Part shown: piece after piece, positions 23,766-31,158 of the stretch
Layout: the number at the start of each line of letters is the position of its first letter
Numbering within the stretch: the first letter of the stretch is position 1
Assembly: GCA_016293265.1 (NCBI GenBank)
Contig: JAEDEN010000008.1
Span: 1 to 38,657, forward strand
Length of the DNA: 38,657 bases
Reading direction: 5' to 3'
Source: Oscillospiraceae bacterium
GTDB lineage: Bacteria; Bacillota; Clostridia; Oscillospirales; Oscillospiraceae
Notes under the pieces: model-generated
What the model saw: the letters and a program-made list of their open reading frames with translations, nothing else
The model's database searches: none
Told to the model about the DNA's origin: nothing
Translations under genes and position numbers: made by a program

Positions 23766-23861
23766 GAGACTGTCAAAAAACGCGGAGAGCCAACCATCAG
23801 GGTTGCCTTTCCTGCGGAAAAATTTGCACAGCTTGGCGAAAAGACTTTTTTGGCCAGCTGA
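23766..23861 (+). repeat. Intergenic repeat, copy B (short form)
   Basis: Second copy of the element at 14280-14442. The left block GAGACTGTCAAAAAAC (23766-23781) is identical. The right block (23816-23861) is similar: GGCGAAAAGACTTTTTT and a closing AGCTGA. The centre is shorter and carries a small CAACC / GGTTG dyad. As in copy A, a terminator starts immediately after it. Confidence 0.75.
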
Positions 23862-23894
23862 CAGGCGCGTCCGGCGGGACGCGCCTGTTTTTTT
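23862..23894 (+). terminator. Terminator of the molybdenum hydroxylase operon
   Basis: Perfect 11-bp stem CAGGCGCGTCC / GGACGCGCCTG with a GGCG loop and seven T residues (23888-23894). Confidence 0.9.
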
Positions 23895-23914
23895 CCCGCC
23901 GGGGTGATTCTTTA

Positions 23915-23944
23915 TTGACGGCAAAGCGCAAAACGCGCTATAAT
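23915..23944 (+). promoter_or_regulatory. Promoter of the SAM methyltransferase gene
   Basis: TTGACG (23915-23920), 18-nt spacer, perfect -10 TATAAT (23939-23944); 45 nt upstream of the start. Confidence 0.8.
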
Positions 23945-23989
23945 ATACTGATTTATTATGTGACGACATCCAAAGATGGAGGAAAGACA

Positions 23990-24853
23990 ATGTGGATCGC
24001 TGAAAAATGGCAGGACTACGAGCTGCTGGACTGCGGCGGCGGTGAAAAGCTGGAGCGCTGGGACAAGCAGTTCCTGGTGCGGCCCGACCCCCAGGCCATC
24101 TGGGAGACTCCCCATAAGAACCCCGGGTGGAAGCGGGCCAACGCCCGGTATCTCCGCTCCCAGACAGGCGGCGGCCACTGGGAGAAAAAGGCCCTGCCGG
24201 AGAGCTGGAAGGTGCGATACAGGGAGCTGACCTTCCAGGTCAAGCCCATGAACTTCAAGCACACCGGCCTTTTCCCCGAGCAGGCGGTGAACTGGGATTT
24301 CGCCATGGAGAAGATCAGGAACGCCGGCCGCCCCATCCGGGTGCTGAACCTCTTCGCTTATACCGGCGGCGCCACTGTGGCCTGCGCCAAGGCCGGCGCC
24401 TCCGTGTGCCATGTGGACGCCGCCAAGGGCATGGTGGCCTGGGCCAAGGAGAATGCAAGGCTCTCCGGGCTGGAGGAGGCCCCCATCCGCTGGATCGTGG
24501 ACGACTGCGCCAAGTTCGTGGAGCGGGAGATCCGCCGGGGCAAGACCTATGACGCCATCATCATGGACCCCCCCAGCTATGGCCGGGGCCCCGGCGGCGA
24601 GGTGTGGAAGCTGGAGGAGAACCTGTTCCCCTTCGTGAAGCTCTGCGCCCAGGTCCTTTCCGACAAGCCCCTTTTCGTAATCATCAACTCCTACACCACC
24701 GGCCTTGCCCCCTCCGTGCTGGGCTACATCCTGCACATGCTGGTGGCGGAGAAGTACGGCGGCAAGTGCACCTGGGACGAGCTGGGCCTGCCCGTCACCG
24801 AGACCGGCATGGCCCTGCCCTGCGGCGCCACCGGCCGCTGGTTCAGCGAGTGA
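23990..24853 (+). CDS. Class I SAM-dependent methyltransferase (RlmI/RlmK-like)
   Basis: A 287-residue methyltransferase of the group related to 23S rRNA methyltransferases RlmI and RlmK. Seen: motif I VLNLFAYTGGATVACAKAGA, motif II VDAAKGMVAWAKENA, IRWIVDDCAKFVEREIRRGKTYDAIIMDPPSYGRGPGGEVW (motif IV DPPSY), and FVIINSYTTG. The N-terminal ~90 residues lack the PUA domain of E. coli RlmI and instead have a short beta-rich lead. RNA is the likely substrate, by family. The ATG at 23990 has GGAGG (23978-23982) with 7-nt spacing; a frame extending to 23915 overlaps the promoter and is rejected. Confidence 0.88.
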   Translation: MWIAEKWQDYELLDCGGGEKLERWDKQFLVRPDPQAIWETPHKNPGWKRANARYLRSQTGGGHWEKKALPESWKVRYRELTFQVKPMNFKHTGLFPEQAVNWDFAMEKIRNAGRPIRVLNLFAYTGGATVACAKAGASVCHVDAAKGMVAWAKENARLSGLEEAPIRWIVDDCAKFVEREIRRGKTYDAIIMDPPSYGRGPGGEVWKLEENLFPFVKLCAQVLSDKPLFVIINSYTTGLAPSVLGYILHMLVAEKYGGKCTWDELGLPVTETGMALPCGATGRWFSE

Positions 24854-24854
24854 T

Positions 24855-25418
24855 ATGACGCGGACGGCTGCCTATTTATTCGCCAAGCTGTGGGGTGCGG
24901 CCGCGGCCCTGGCGGCCTTCCTGTGCCTGCGCCCCTGGCGGAGGCGGCGGCTGAGGGCCGCGGGGCAGATCAGCCCGCCTGGCCGGGAGCTGGCCCTGTT
25001 CTGGATGTACTGCGGGGGCATGGCGGTTTTGACTCTGCTGCCCCGGTGGGTGGTGTGGACCTTTCAGGACTGTTTCCACGGGTACGGGTGGAACGCTGCC
25101 GGATATCCCTTTTTTGCACTGGGGGCGGTGAATCTCGTCCCCTTCGCCACCTTCGGCGACCCCTATATCCTTCTGGGCAACCTTGTGATGTTCCTGCCCT
25201 TCGGTTTTTTTCCCGCCCTTTTGTTCCGGAACTTCGGATGGCGGCGGGCCCTGGCGGCGGGCTTTTGCGTCACCGCCTTCATTGAAACCAGCCAGCTCTT
25301 CGTGGGCCGGGCCTTTGATATCGACGACCTGATGCTCAATACCCTGGGCGCCTTCTGCGGCTTTTTGCTGCAGCGGGCGCTGGGCCGCGGCCTCTGTTGC
25401 GCCCCGGCCGGAAAGTGA
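24855..25418 (+). CDS. VanZ-family membrane protein
   Basis: A 187-residue membrane protein of the VanZ-like family. Several hydrophobic segments and the characteristic stretch NLVPFATFGDPYILLGNLVMFLPFGFFPALLF, then AAGFCVTAFIETSQLFVGRAFDIDDLMLNTLGAFCGFLL, are visible. VanZ of enterococci gives low-level teicoplanin resistance; housekeeping homologues are widespread and of unknown function, so resistance should not be assumed. The start ATG at 24855 lies 1 nt after the methyltransferase stop with no strong site, suggesting coupled translation. ecfA1 starts 6 nt downstream of its stop. Confidence 0.88.
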   Translation: MTRTAAYLFAKLWGAAAALAAFLCLRPWRRRRLRAAGQISPPGRELALFWMYCGGMAVLTLLPRWVVWTFQDCFHGYGWNAAGYPFFALGAVNLVPFATFGDPYILLGNLVMFLPFGFFPALLFRNFGWRRALAAGFCVTAFIETSQLFVGRAFDIDDLMLNTLGAFCGFLLQRALGRGLCCAPAGK

Positions 25419-25424
25419 GAACCT

Positions 25425-26270
25425 ATGCAGACCATGATCGAAACGAAAGACCTCACCTTCGCCTACCCGGCGGAGGAGGGGAAGGAAAATCCCCCGGCCC
25501 TGCGGGGGGTGGATCTCGCCATTGAAAAGGGCAGCTTCACCGTGGTGCTGGGCCATAACGGCTCCGGCAAGTCCACCCTGGCCAAGTCCTTCAACGCCGT
25601 GGTGCTGCCCTCCGGCGGCCATGTGTACGTGGAGGGCATGAACACCGCCGACGAATCGCTCCTGCTGGCCATCCGCCAGCGGGTGGGCATGGTGTTCCAG
25701 AACCCCGACAACCAGATCGTGGCCAACGTGGTGGAGGAGGATGTGGCCTTCGCGCCGGAGAACCTGGGGGTCCCCAGCGGGGAGATCCGCCGCCGGGTGG
25801 ATGACGCCCTGGCGGCCGTGGGGATGTCGGACTTCGTCACCCACGCCCCCCACCTCCTCTCCGGCGGCCAGAAGCAGCGCATCGCCATCGCCGGCGTCAT
25901 CGCCATGGAGCCGGCGTGCATCGTCCTGGACGAGGCCACCGCCATGCTGGACCCCGTGGGACGGCGGGAGGTGCTGGACACCATCCACCGCCTGAACCGG
26001 GAAAAGGGCATCACCGTGGTGCTCATCACCCACCACATGAACGAGGCGGAAACGGCGGACCGGGTCATCGTCATGGACGACGGCAAGGTGGTGCTGGACG
26101 GCACCCCCGCCCAGGTGTTCCCCCAGGTGGAGACACTCCGCTCCATGGGCCTCACCACCCTGGACACCGTGGACCTGCTGGACCGGCTCCGCTTCCGGGG
26201 CTGGGAGGTGCCCCTGGACGCCCTGGGCGTGGAGGAGTGCGCCGACGCCATCATGAAGGCTTTAAACTGA
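25425..26270 (+). CDS. ecfA1: ECF transporter ATPase EcfA1
   Basis: First ATPase of the shared energising module of energy-coupling-factor vitamin transporters. Walker A GHNGSGKST (about residues 42-50), Q-loop VFQNPDNQIVANVVEEDVAFAPENLGV, which is typical of EcfA1, signature LSGGQKQR, and Walker B CIVLDEATAMLDP are present. Length 281 is normal. Start ATG at 25425; an in-frame ATG three codons later is possible. ecfA1-ecfA2-ecfT are in the usual order. No substrate-binding S-component gene is adjacent, as expected for a group II module shared among many S components. Confidence 0.95.
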   Translation: MQTMIETKDLTFAYPAEEGKENPPALRGVDLAIEKGSFTVVLGHNGSGKSTLAKSFNAVVLPSGGHVYVEGMNTADESLLLAIRQRVGMVFQNPDNQIVANVVEEDVAFAPENLGVPSGEIRRRVDDALAAVGMSDFVTHAPHLLSGGQKQRIAIAGVIAMEPACIVLDEATAMLDPVGRREVLDTIHRLNREKGITVVLITHHMNEAETADRVIVMDDGKVVLDGTPAQVFPQVETLRSMGLTTLDTVDLLDRLRFRGWEVPLDALGVEECADAIMKALN

Positions 26271-26289
26271 CGGAAGGGACGAAACGACA

Positions 26290-27156
26290 TTGGAACCTAT
26301 CCTGCAAATCAATCATCTCACCCACACCTATGGGGAGGGAACGCCCTTCCAGCGCAGCGCGGTGGAGGACGTGAGCTTCCAGGTCATGGAAGGGGAGTTC
26401 CTGGGCATCATCGGCCACACCGGCTCCGGCAAATCTACCCTGATCCAGCATCTCAACGGCCTGTTGAAGCCCACCTCCGGGGAGATCCTGCTCCACGGCA
26501 AAAACATTTGGGCGGAGCCGAAAAAGATCCGGGACGTGCGCTTCAAGGTGGGGCTGGTGTTCCAGTATCCGGAATACCAGCTCTTTGAGGAGACCGTCTA
26601 CAAGGACATCGCCTTCGGCCCCACCAACCAGGGCCGCACCGGGGCGGAGCTGGACCGGTGCGTCCGGGAGGCCGCCCGTCTGGTGGGCCTGAGGGACGAG
26701 CAATTGGACAAGTCCCCCTTTGAGCTCTCCGGCGGCCAGAAGCGCCGGGTGGCCCTGGCCGGCGTCCTTGCCATGGATCCGGAGGTGCTGGTGCTGGATG
26801 AGCCCACCGCGGGCCTGGACCCGGCGGGCCGGGAAAACCTGATGGCCAACATCCGGGACTATCACCGCAATCATAAACGCACCATCATCCTGGTGAGCCA
26901 CAGCATGGACGAGATCGCCCGGAACGCCCAGCGCATCCTGGTCCTCAAGGGGTCCCATGTGCTGATGACCGGCACGCCCGGGGAGGTCTTTGCCCGGGCG
27001 GAGGAGCTGATCTCCGCCGGACTGGACGTGCCCCAGGTGACCCGCATCGCCATGGCCCTGCGCCGCCGGGGCATCCCCATCCACCCCGCCGTCTACACGG
27101 CGGAGGAGCTGGAAGGGGAGCTGGTGCGGCTGAAGGAAGGAGGCGGCGTATGCTGA
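26290..27156 (+). CDS. ecfA2: ECF transporter ATPase EcfA2
   Basis: Second ATPase of the ECF module. Walker A GHTGSGKST, Q-loop VFQYPEYQLFEETVYKDIAFGPTNQG (typical of EcfA2), signature ELSGGQKRR, Walker B VLVLDEPTAGLDP, and switch histidine in LVSHSMDEIA are seen. Length 288. The start codon is TTG at 26290 (MEPILQINHL), preceded by GGAAGGGACG. The end overlaps the ecfT start by 7 nt, so the pair is translationally coupled. Confidence 0.95.
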   Translation: MEPILQINHLTHTYGEGTPFQRSAVEDVSFQVMEGEFLGIIGHTGSGKSTLIQHLNGLLKPTSGEILLHGKNIWAEPKKIRDVRFKVGLVFQYPEYQLFEETVYKDIAFGPTNQGRTGAELDRCVREAARLVGLRDEQLDKSPFELSGGQKRRVALAGVLAMDPEVLVLDEPTAGLDPAGRENLMANIRDYHRNHKRTIILVSHSMDEIARNAQRILVLKGSHVLMTGTPGEVFARAEELISAGLDVPQVTRIAMALRRRGIPIHPAVYTAEELEGELVRLKEGGGVC

Positions 27157-27956
27157 AGGACATCACCCTGGGCCAATATTTCCCGGGAAATACCGTGGCC
27201 CACCGCCTGGACCCCCGGACGAAGATCCTGCTGGTGGTGCTCTATATCACGGCGCTGTTCTGCGCGAAGAACGTGGCCTCCTACGGCTTGATGGCCCTGG
27301 TGCTGGCGGTGTGCACCCGCATTTCCCGGGTGCGGCTGAAGGCCATGGTGCGGGGGCTGAAGCCCGTTGTCTTCATCATCGTCTTCACCGCCGTTTTGAA
27401 CCTCTTCTTCACCCCCGGCCAGCGGGAGCTGTTTGCCCTGGGCCCCCTCCACATTACGGATACGGGCCTGAGCAACGCCGTCTTTATGGTGCTGCGGATT
27501 CTGCTGCTCATCATGGGCACCTTCCTCCTGACCTACACCACCAGCCCCATCAGCCTGACCGACGGCCTGGAACGGCTATTGAACGGCCTCAAGCGCTTCC
27601 ATGTGCCCGTCCATGAGCTGTCCATGATGATGGCCATCGCCCTGCGGTTCATCCCCACCCTCATCGAGGAGACGGACAAGATCATGTCCGCCCAGAAGGC
27701 CCGGGGGGCGGATTTTGAAAGCGGCGGCATCCTGCAGAAGGCCAAGGCCATGATCCCCATCCTGGTGCCGCTGTTCATCAGCGCCTTCCGCCGGGCGGAC
27801 GAGCTGGCCACCGCCATGGAGTGCCGCTGCTACCACGGCGGCGAGGGGAGGACGAAGCTCCATGTGCTGTGCTATGCCCCCCGGGACTATACCGCCCTTG
27901 CCTGCGGCGCCCTGGTCCTGGCGGCGGTGCTGGTGCTGCGGCATTTCGGGCTATAA
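27150..27956 (+). CDS. ecfT: ECF transporter transmembrane protein EcfT
   Basis: Membrane scaffold that links the two ATPases to any S component. Seen: the start PGNTVAHRLDPRTKILL, five to six hydrophobic segments, and the coupling motifs SAQKARGADF and AMECRCYHGGEGRTK, the second in the variant ECR form rather than ARG. Length 268 is normal. In B. subtilis truA directly follows this gene; here an unrelated gene and a broken truA copy lie between them. Confidence 0.94.
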   Translation: MLKDITLGQYFPGNTVAHRLDPRTKILLVVLYITALFCAKNVASYGLMALVLAVCTRISRVRLKAMVRGLKPVVFIIVFTAVLNLFFTPGQRELFALGPLHITDTGLSNAVFMVLRILLLIMGTFLLTYTTSPISLTDGLERLLNGLKRFHVPVHELSMMMAIALRFIPTLIEETDKIMSAQKARGADFESGGILQKAKAMIPILVPLFISAFRRADELATAMECRCYHGGEGRTKLHVLCYAPRDYTALACGALVLAAVLVLRHFGL

Positions 27957-28024
27957 TGCCTGTTTCCTTTACAAGATAAGCCGTATAACAGCTTGCCCGC
28001 TTTTCAAGAGGGCGGAGCACCGAT

Positions 28025-28042
28025 CCGTCCCATCCTGCCTGA
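28025..28042 (+). repeat. Direct repeat, left copy
   Basis: CCGTCCCATCCTG (28025-28037) followed by CCTGA. The same 13 nt recur at 28935-28947, followed by ACCTGA. The two copies bracket the gene at 28062-28931. Confidence 0.7.
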
Positions 28043-28061
28043 CGCGTGAAAGGAGAACGCC

Positions 28062-28931
28062 GTGAAAGAGAACGGAAAAATGACCGCTGTTATCCTGTGT
28101 CTTGTGTGCGCCGTGCTGGCGGCGGGGCTTTTCTGGCAGTATGGACGGTTGAGCCGCCTGAAAGAGGAAATGGCGGCTCTGGAAACCCAAACGGAACGAT
28201 ATCGGGGCGAGGCGCTGATACTGGAACATGAACTGAACAAGGCATTGGAACGCATCGAAGTGCTGGAGGATGTGGAGCAGGTGCGAGCACCCTTGGTGAC
28301 CTCCTACCGCCTGCGCATCCAGGAGATCGACACCGCCCGCCACACCGCCACGCTGGGCCTGGAGGCGGAGCTGAATGTGGTGAACCTGGACGCGGAAGCG
28401 GAGCTGGTGGTCTGGCAGACGGGGGCATCGTCCCGCGTTCTGCTGACGCAAAGCGAGGAGGGCCGCTATGAGGGCGCCGTGACCCTTTCCATGGAAGCGC
28501 CGGAACAGGGCGCACTCTTCCAGGTCAGCGTTACCGACGGTGGCTACAAACGCTCGGAGGAGATTTGTTCTCTTGCGAGCCTGACGGAATTGCTGGACGT
28601 GCAGCTGCAGGCAAGCGCCGGCGAGGCGGAGTACCGTGGCGGCGCACTGTACTTTACAGGCTGGCAGGTGAAGGCGGAAAACGCCGCCGAGGGAAGCGAG
28701 ACCATGCGCATCTACCGCAACGGCGAGATGCTGCAGGAGTTCCCCGTCACGGCCATCATGGATTTCAACCAGGCCTGCGATGTGGGGGACACCGTGGAGC
28801 TGCGCTATGCCGCCGCGGACCGCTGGGGACTGCGGTACGAATTCCCCCTCAAGTGGTGGGAGGTCACGGAAACGGGCGCGGTGCTCCACTGGCCCGTGAC
28901 GGCGGGCCACGCCCTGCTCTGGGAGAAATGA
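28062..28931 (+). CDS. Membrane-anchored coiled-coil protein of unknown function
   Basis: I do not recognise this 289-residue protein. It has a short Lys-rich N-terminus, one membrane segment (about residues 8-25, VILCLVCAVLAAGLFWQYG), then a probable coiled coil (about 28-72, RLKEEMAALETQTERYRGEALILEHELNKALERIEVLEDVEQ is heptad-like), and a soluble part expected outside the membrane. The latter appears beta-rich and Ig-like (TATLGLEAELNVVNLDAEAELVVW, GALYFTGWQVKAENAAEGSETMRIYRNGE). Start is GTG at 28062 with AAAGGAG 6 nt upstream. Codons seem less GC-biased than in neighbouring genes. It interrupts the conserved ecfT-truA neighbourhood and is flanked by direct repeats, so it is probably a newcomer. 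Confidence 0.75.
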   Translation: MKENGKMTAVILCLVCAVLAAGLFWQYGRLSRLKEEMAALETQTERYRGEALILEHELNKALERIEVLEDVEQVRAPLVTSYRLRIQEIDTARHTATLGLEAELNVVNLDAEAELVVWQTGASSRVLLTQSEEGRYEGAVTLSMEAPEQGALFQVSVTDGGYKRSEEICSLASLTELLDVQLQASAGEAEYRGGALYFTGWQVKAENAAEGSETMRIYRNGEMLQEFPVTAIMDFNQACDVGDTVELRYAAADRWGLRYEFPLKWWEVTETGAVLHWPVTAGHALLWEK

Positions 28932-28934
28932 CCG

Positions 28935-28953
28935 CCGTCCCATCCTGACCTGA
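28935..28953 (+). repeat. Direct repeat, right copy
   Basis: CCGTCCCATCCTG (28935-28947) plus ACCTGA, repeating 28025-28042 and starting 4 nt after the stop of the unknown gene. Confidence 0.7.
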
Positions 28954-28982
28954 AGGGCCGCCCCGCTGCAAAAGGAGCAAAT

Positions 28983-29051
28983 ATACGCAATACCGCACTG
29001 AAACTCATGTATAACGGCGCGGCCTGCCACGGCTGGCAGGCCGCAGCGTAA
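28983..29051 (+). pseudogene. Truncated remnant of a truA 5' end
   Basis: Reads (ATA)-RNTALKLMYNGAACHGWQAAA-stop. Codons 2-20 match 15 of 19 residues of the start of the intact truA 172 nt downstream (RNIALKLMYNGTAYHGWQV). An AAAGGAG site (28971-28977) is kept, but the start codon position holds ATA, and the frame ends in TAA after about 22 codons. Many differences from truA are synonymous, including double changes (CGC vs AGA, CTC vs TTA), so it is not a fresh duplicate. It may be the end of a donor segment or of an older paralogue. Confidence 0.75.
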
Positions 29052-29052
29052 A

Positions 29053-29077
29053 GAAAATATGCCGGCGGCATATTTTC
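29053..29077. repeat. Perfect 11-bp palindrome between truA remnant and truA
   Basis: GAAAATATGCC / GGCATATTTTC with a GGC loop. It begins 2 nt after the remnant's stop codon. It could end transcripts weakly, but the T-run is inside the stem; it may instead mark the junction of the inserted segment. Confidence 0.65.
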
Positions 29078-29154
29078 AGCGGAGACTCCGTCGGCTGTGC
29101 CGGCGGAGGGGAACCAAAGCAGAAGAAAAAATGATCGGACCGTGGGAGGCGGGT

Positions 29155-29913
29155 ATGAGAAATATAGCACTGAAGTTAATGTATAACGGCACCGCCTACC
29201 ACGGCTGGCAGGTCCAGAAAAACGCCGTCACCGTCTGCGAGACCCTGGAAAGGGCCATCGGGAAGATCACCGGGGAGAAGGTGCACCTCACCGGCTGCGG
29301 CCGCACCGATGCCGGCGTCCACGCCGAGCATTACATCGCCAATTTCCGCACCGAATCCCGCATCCCCATCGACCGGCTGCCCTTCGCCATCAACACCCAC
29401 ACCCCGGAGGACATCGCCGTGAAGGAGGCCTTCGAGGTGGCGGAGGATTTCAACGCCATCGGCTCCTGCATCAAAAAGGAATACACCTACCGCATCTACA
29501 ATTCCCGCTTCAAGAATCCGTTTTATGTAAATCGCGCCTATTTTTATCCCAAGCACCTGGACGAGGCGTTTTTGAACCGGGCGGCGCATATGTTTGTAGG
29601 GACCCACGACTTCCGCGCCGTGCGCAGCGTGGGCACCGAGACCCGCTCCACCGTCCGCACCATCTACTGGTGCGACGTGGAGCGCAGCGGCGACCTTCTG
29701 GAGCTGAAGGTCTGCGCCAATGGTTTTTTGTATAATATGGTCCGTGCCATCACCGGCACGGTTCTCTACGCGGCGGAGGGGAAATTCGCCCCGGAGGACA
29801 TCCCCGCCATCCTGGAATCCGGGGACCGCACCGCCGCCGGCCCCACGGTCCCTCCCGGCGGACTGTACCTGACACGACTTTGGTATGAGGATGAACGGCT
29901 CAATGAAAGATAA
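29155..29913 (+). CDS. truA: tRNA pseudouridine(38-40) synthase TruA
   Basis: Makes pseudouridine at positions 38-40 of the tRNA anticodon arm. The catalytic aspartate is D52 in CGRTDAGVHAEHYIANF. Other family segments: MYNGTAYHGWQVQ at the start, KKEYTYRIYNSRFKNPF, HDFRAVRSVGTETRSTVRTIYW, and ANGFLYNMVRAITGTVLYAAEGK. Length is 252 residues, normal. The ATG at 29155 is preceded by GGGAGG (29144-29149). The end overlaps the start of the DUF5711 gene by 11 nt. Synteny with ecfA1-ecfA2-ecfT is as in B. subtilis apart from the intervening segment. Confidence 0.96.
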   Translation: MRNIALKLMYNGTAYHGWQVQKNAVTVCETLERAIGKITGEKVHLTGCGRTDAGVHAEHYIANFRTESRIPIDRLPFAINTHTPEDIAVKEAFEVAEDFNAIGSCIKKEYTYRIYNSRFKNPFYVNRAYFYPKHLDEAFLNRAAHMFVGTHDFRAVRSVGTETRSTVRTIYWCDVERSGDLLELKVCANGFLYNMVRAITGTVLYAAEGKFAPEDIPAILESGDRTAAGPTVPPGGLYLTRLWYEDERLNER

Positions 29914-31066
29914 GGAAATGGAGATCCGCAAGGATGGGAGGCATCCCCTCCGGGGGGTCCTGCTCTTTTTGCTGACCCTGGCGGCGGTTTTGGCGGTGGT
30001 GGTCTTCGCCGCCTACCGGGACGGCACCGGCTTTGACGTGCTGCGCCGCTATTTCAGCTACGGCACCCAGGACAGCGCCGGCGGCTCCGCCGTCTACAAC
30101 TATGACGCCGCCTCCTCCAACCGCTTCGCGGTGCTGGGGGAGAAGCTGGTGGTGCTGTCGGATACCTCCCTGTCCCTGCTGGACGCACAGGGGGGCCAGG
30201 TCTGGTCCCGGAACGTGAAGATGGGCGCCCCTGCCCTCCACTGCGGCGGCGGACGGGCGGTGGCCTACGACGTGGGCGGCACGGAGCTTTATGTGATTGA
30301 TGAGAAGGGAAACCTCCTCACCATTGAGGACAGCAAGGGGGAGCCCCCCCTGATCTCCGCCACGCTGAACGAAGCGGGCTGGCTTGCGGTGACTTCGGAC
30401 CTGGGCAACTGTAAGGGCTGTGTCAGCGTTTACAACAAGGAGCTGGAGCCGGTGTTCCTCTTCAAGTCCTCCCGCCGCTTTGTCACCGACGCCTATGTCA
30501 GCGACGACTGCACCCGCCTGGCGGCGGTGACGCTGGGCCAGGAGGAGAGCGTGTTCGTCAGCAACATCGTCCTCTATGACCTGACGAAGGAAGACCCCGT
30601 GGCGGACTATGATATTGCCGACGGCCTTGTGGCCGCCATCGGCCAGGACGGCGACACCCTGGTGACGCTCTGCGACACCCGGCTGACCCTGGCCGGGCTT
30701 GACGGCAGGGTGCGGGCCGAATACCCCTTCGGCGGGGCCTGCCTCCGGGAGTACGCCCTGGAGGGCGACGGCTTCACCGCCCTGCTGCTGAACCGCTATT
30801 CCTCCGGCAGCGTGGGCCGCCTGGTGACGGTGGGCGCCGACGGCCGGGAGCTGGGCTCCCTGGACGTGAACGAGGAGATTCTGAACATCTCCGCCTCCGG
30901 GCGGTATCTGGCGGTGCTCTACGCCACCCGCCTGGTCATCTACAACGCCGACCTGCAGGCCTATGCCTCCCTCAGCGGCACGGACTATGCCCGCCAGGTG
31001 CTGGTGCGCTCCGACGGGTCGGCTCTTCTGGTCAGCTCCGAATCCGCGAAGCTGTTTTTACCCTGA
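29903..31066 (+). CDS. DUF5711 family membrane-anchored propeller-like protein
   Basis: A 387-residue protein with a charged N-terminus, one membrane segment (about residues 18-38, VLLFLLTLAAVLAVVVFAAY) and a long domain of repeated beta blades expected outside the cell. Repeating units such as GEKLVVLSDTSLSLLDAQGGQVWSRNV, GGTELYVIDEKGNLLTIED, and ASGRYLAVLYATRLVIYNADLQ look like a PQQ/WD-type propeller. This matches the Clostridia-specific DUF5711 group; function unknown. Possible starts are 29885, 29891, 29903 and 29918; 29903 is chosen because GAGGAT lies about 10 nt upstream. It overlaps truA and is followed by a CvpA-like gene after 92 nt. Confidence 0.8.
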   Translation: MKDKEMEIRKDGRHPLRGVLLFLLTLAAVLAVVVFAAYRDGTGFDVLRRYFSYGTQDSAGGSAVYNYDAASSNRFAVLGEKLVVLSDTSLSLLDAQGGQVWSRNVKMGAPALHCGGGRAVAYDVGGTELYVIDEKGNLLTIEDSKGEPPLISATLNEAGWLAVTSDLGNCKGCVSVYNKELEPVFLFKSSRRFVTDAYVSDDCTRLAAVTLGQEESVFVSNIVLYDLTKEDPVADYDIADGLVAAIGQDGDTLVTLCDTRLTLAGLDGRVRAEYPFGGACLREYALEGDGFTALLLNRYSSGSVGRLVTVGADGRELGSLDVNEEILNISASGRYLAVLYATRLVIYNADLQAYASLSGTDYARQVLVRSDGSALLVSSESAKLFLP

Positions 31067-31158
31067 GAGATCCGGGAAAAACTGAGGATCCCTGCCTGAA
31101 AAGGCAAAAGTTATCCGTGAAATTCATAAAACGTTTACAGGAAGAAAGGTAGGCTTTC

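Noticed and set aside
14280..23861. CRISPR or transposon interpretation of the two intergenic repeats
   Set aside because: Only two copies 9 kb apart, of different length, with no spacers, transposase or target duplications visible.
24855..25418. VanZ-like gene as evidence of glycopeptide resistance
   Set aside because: VanZ-family proteins are widespread housekeeping genes in Clostridia, and no vanHAX-type genes are in the window.
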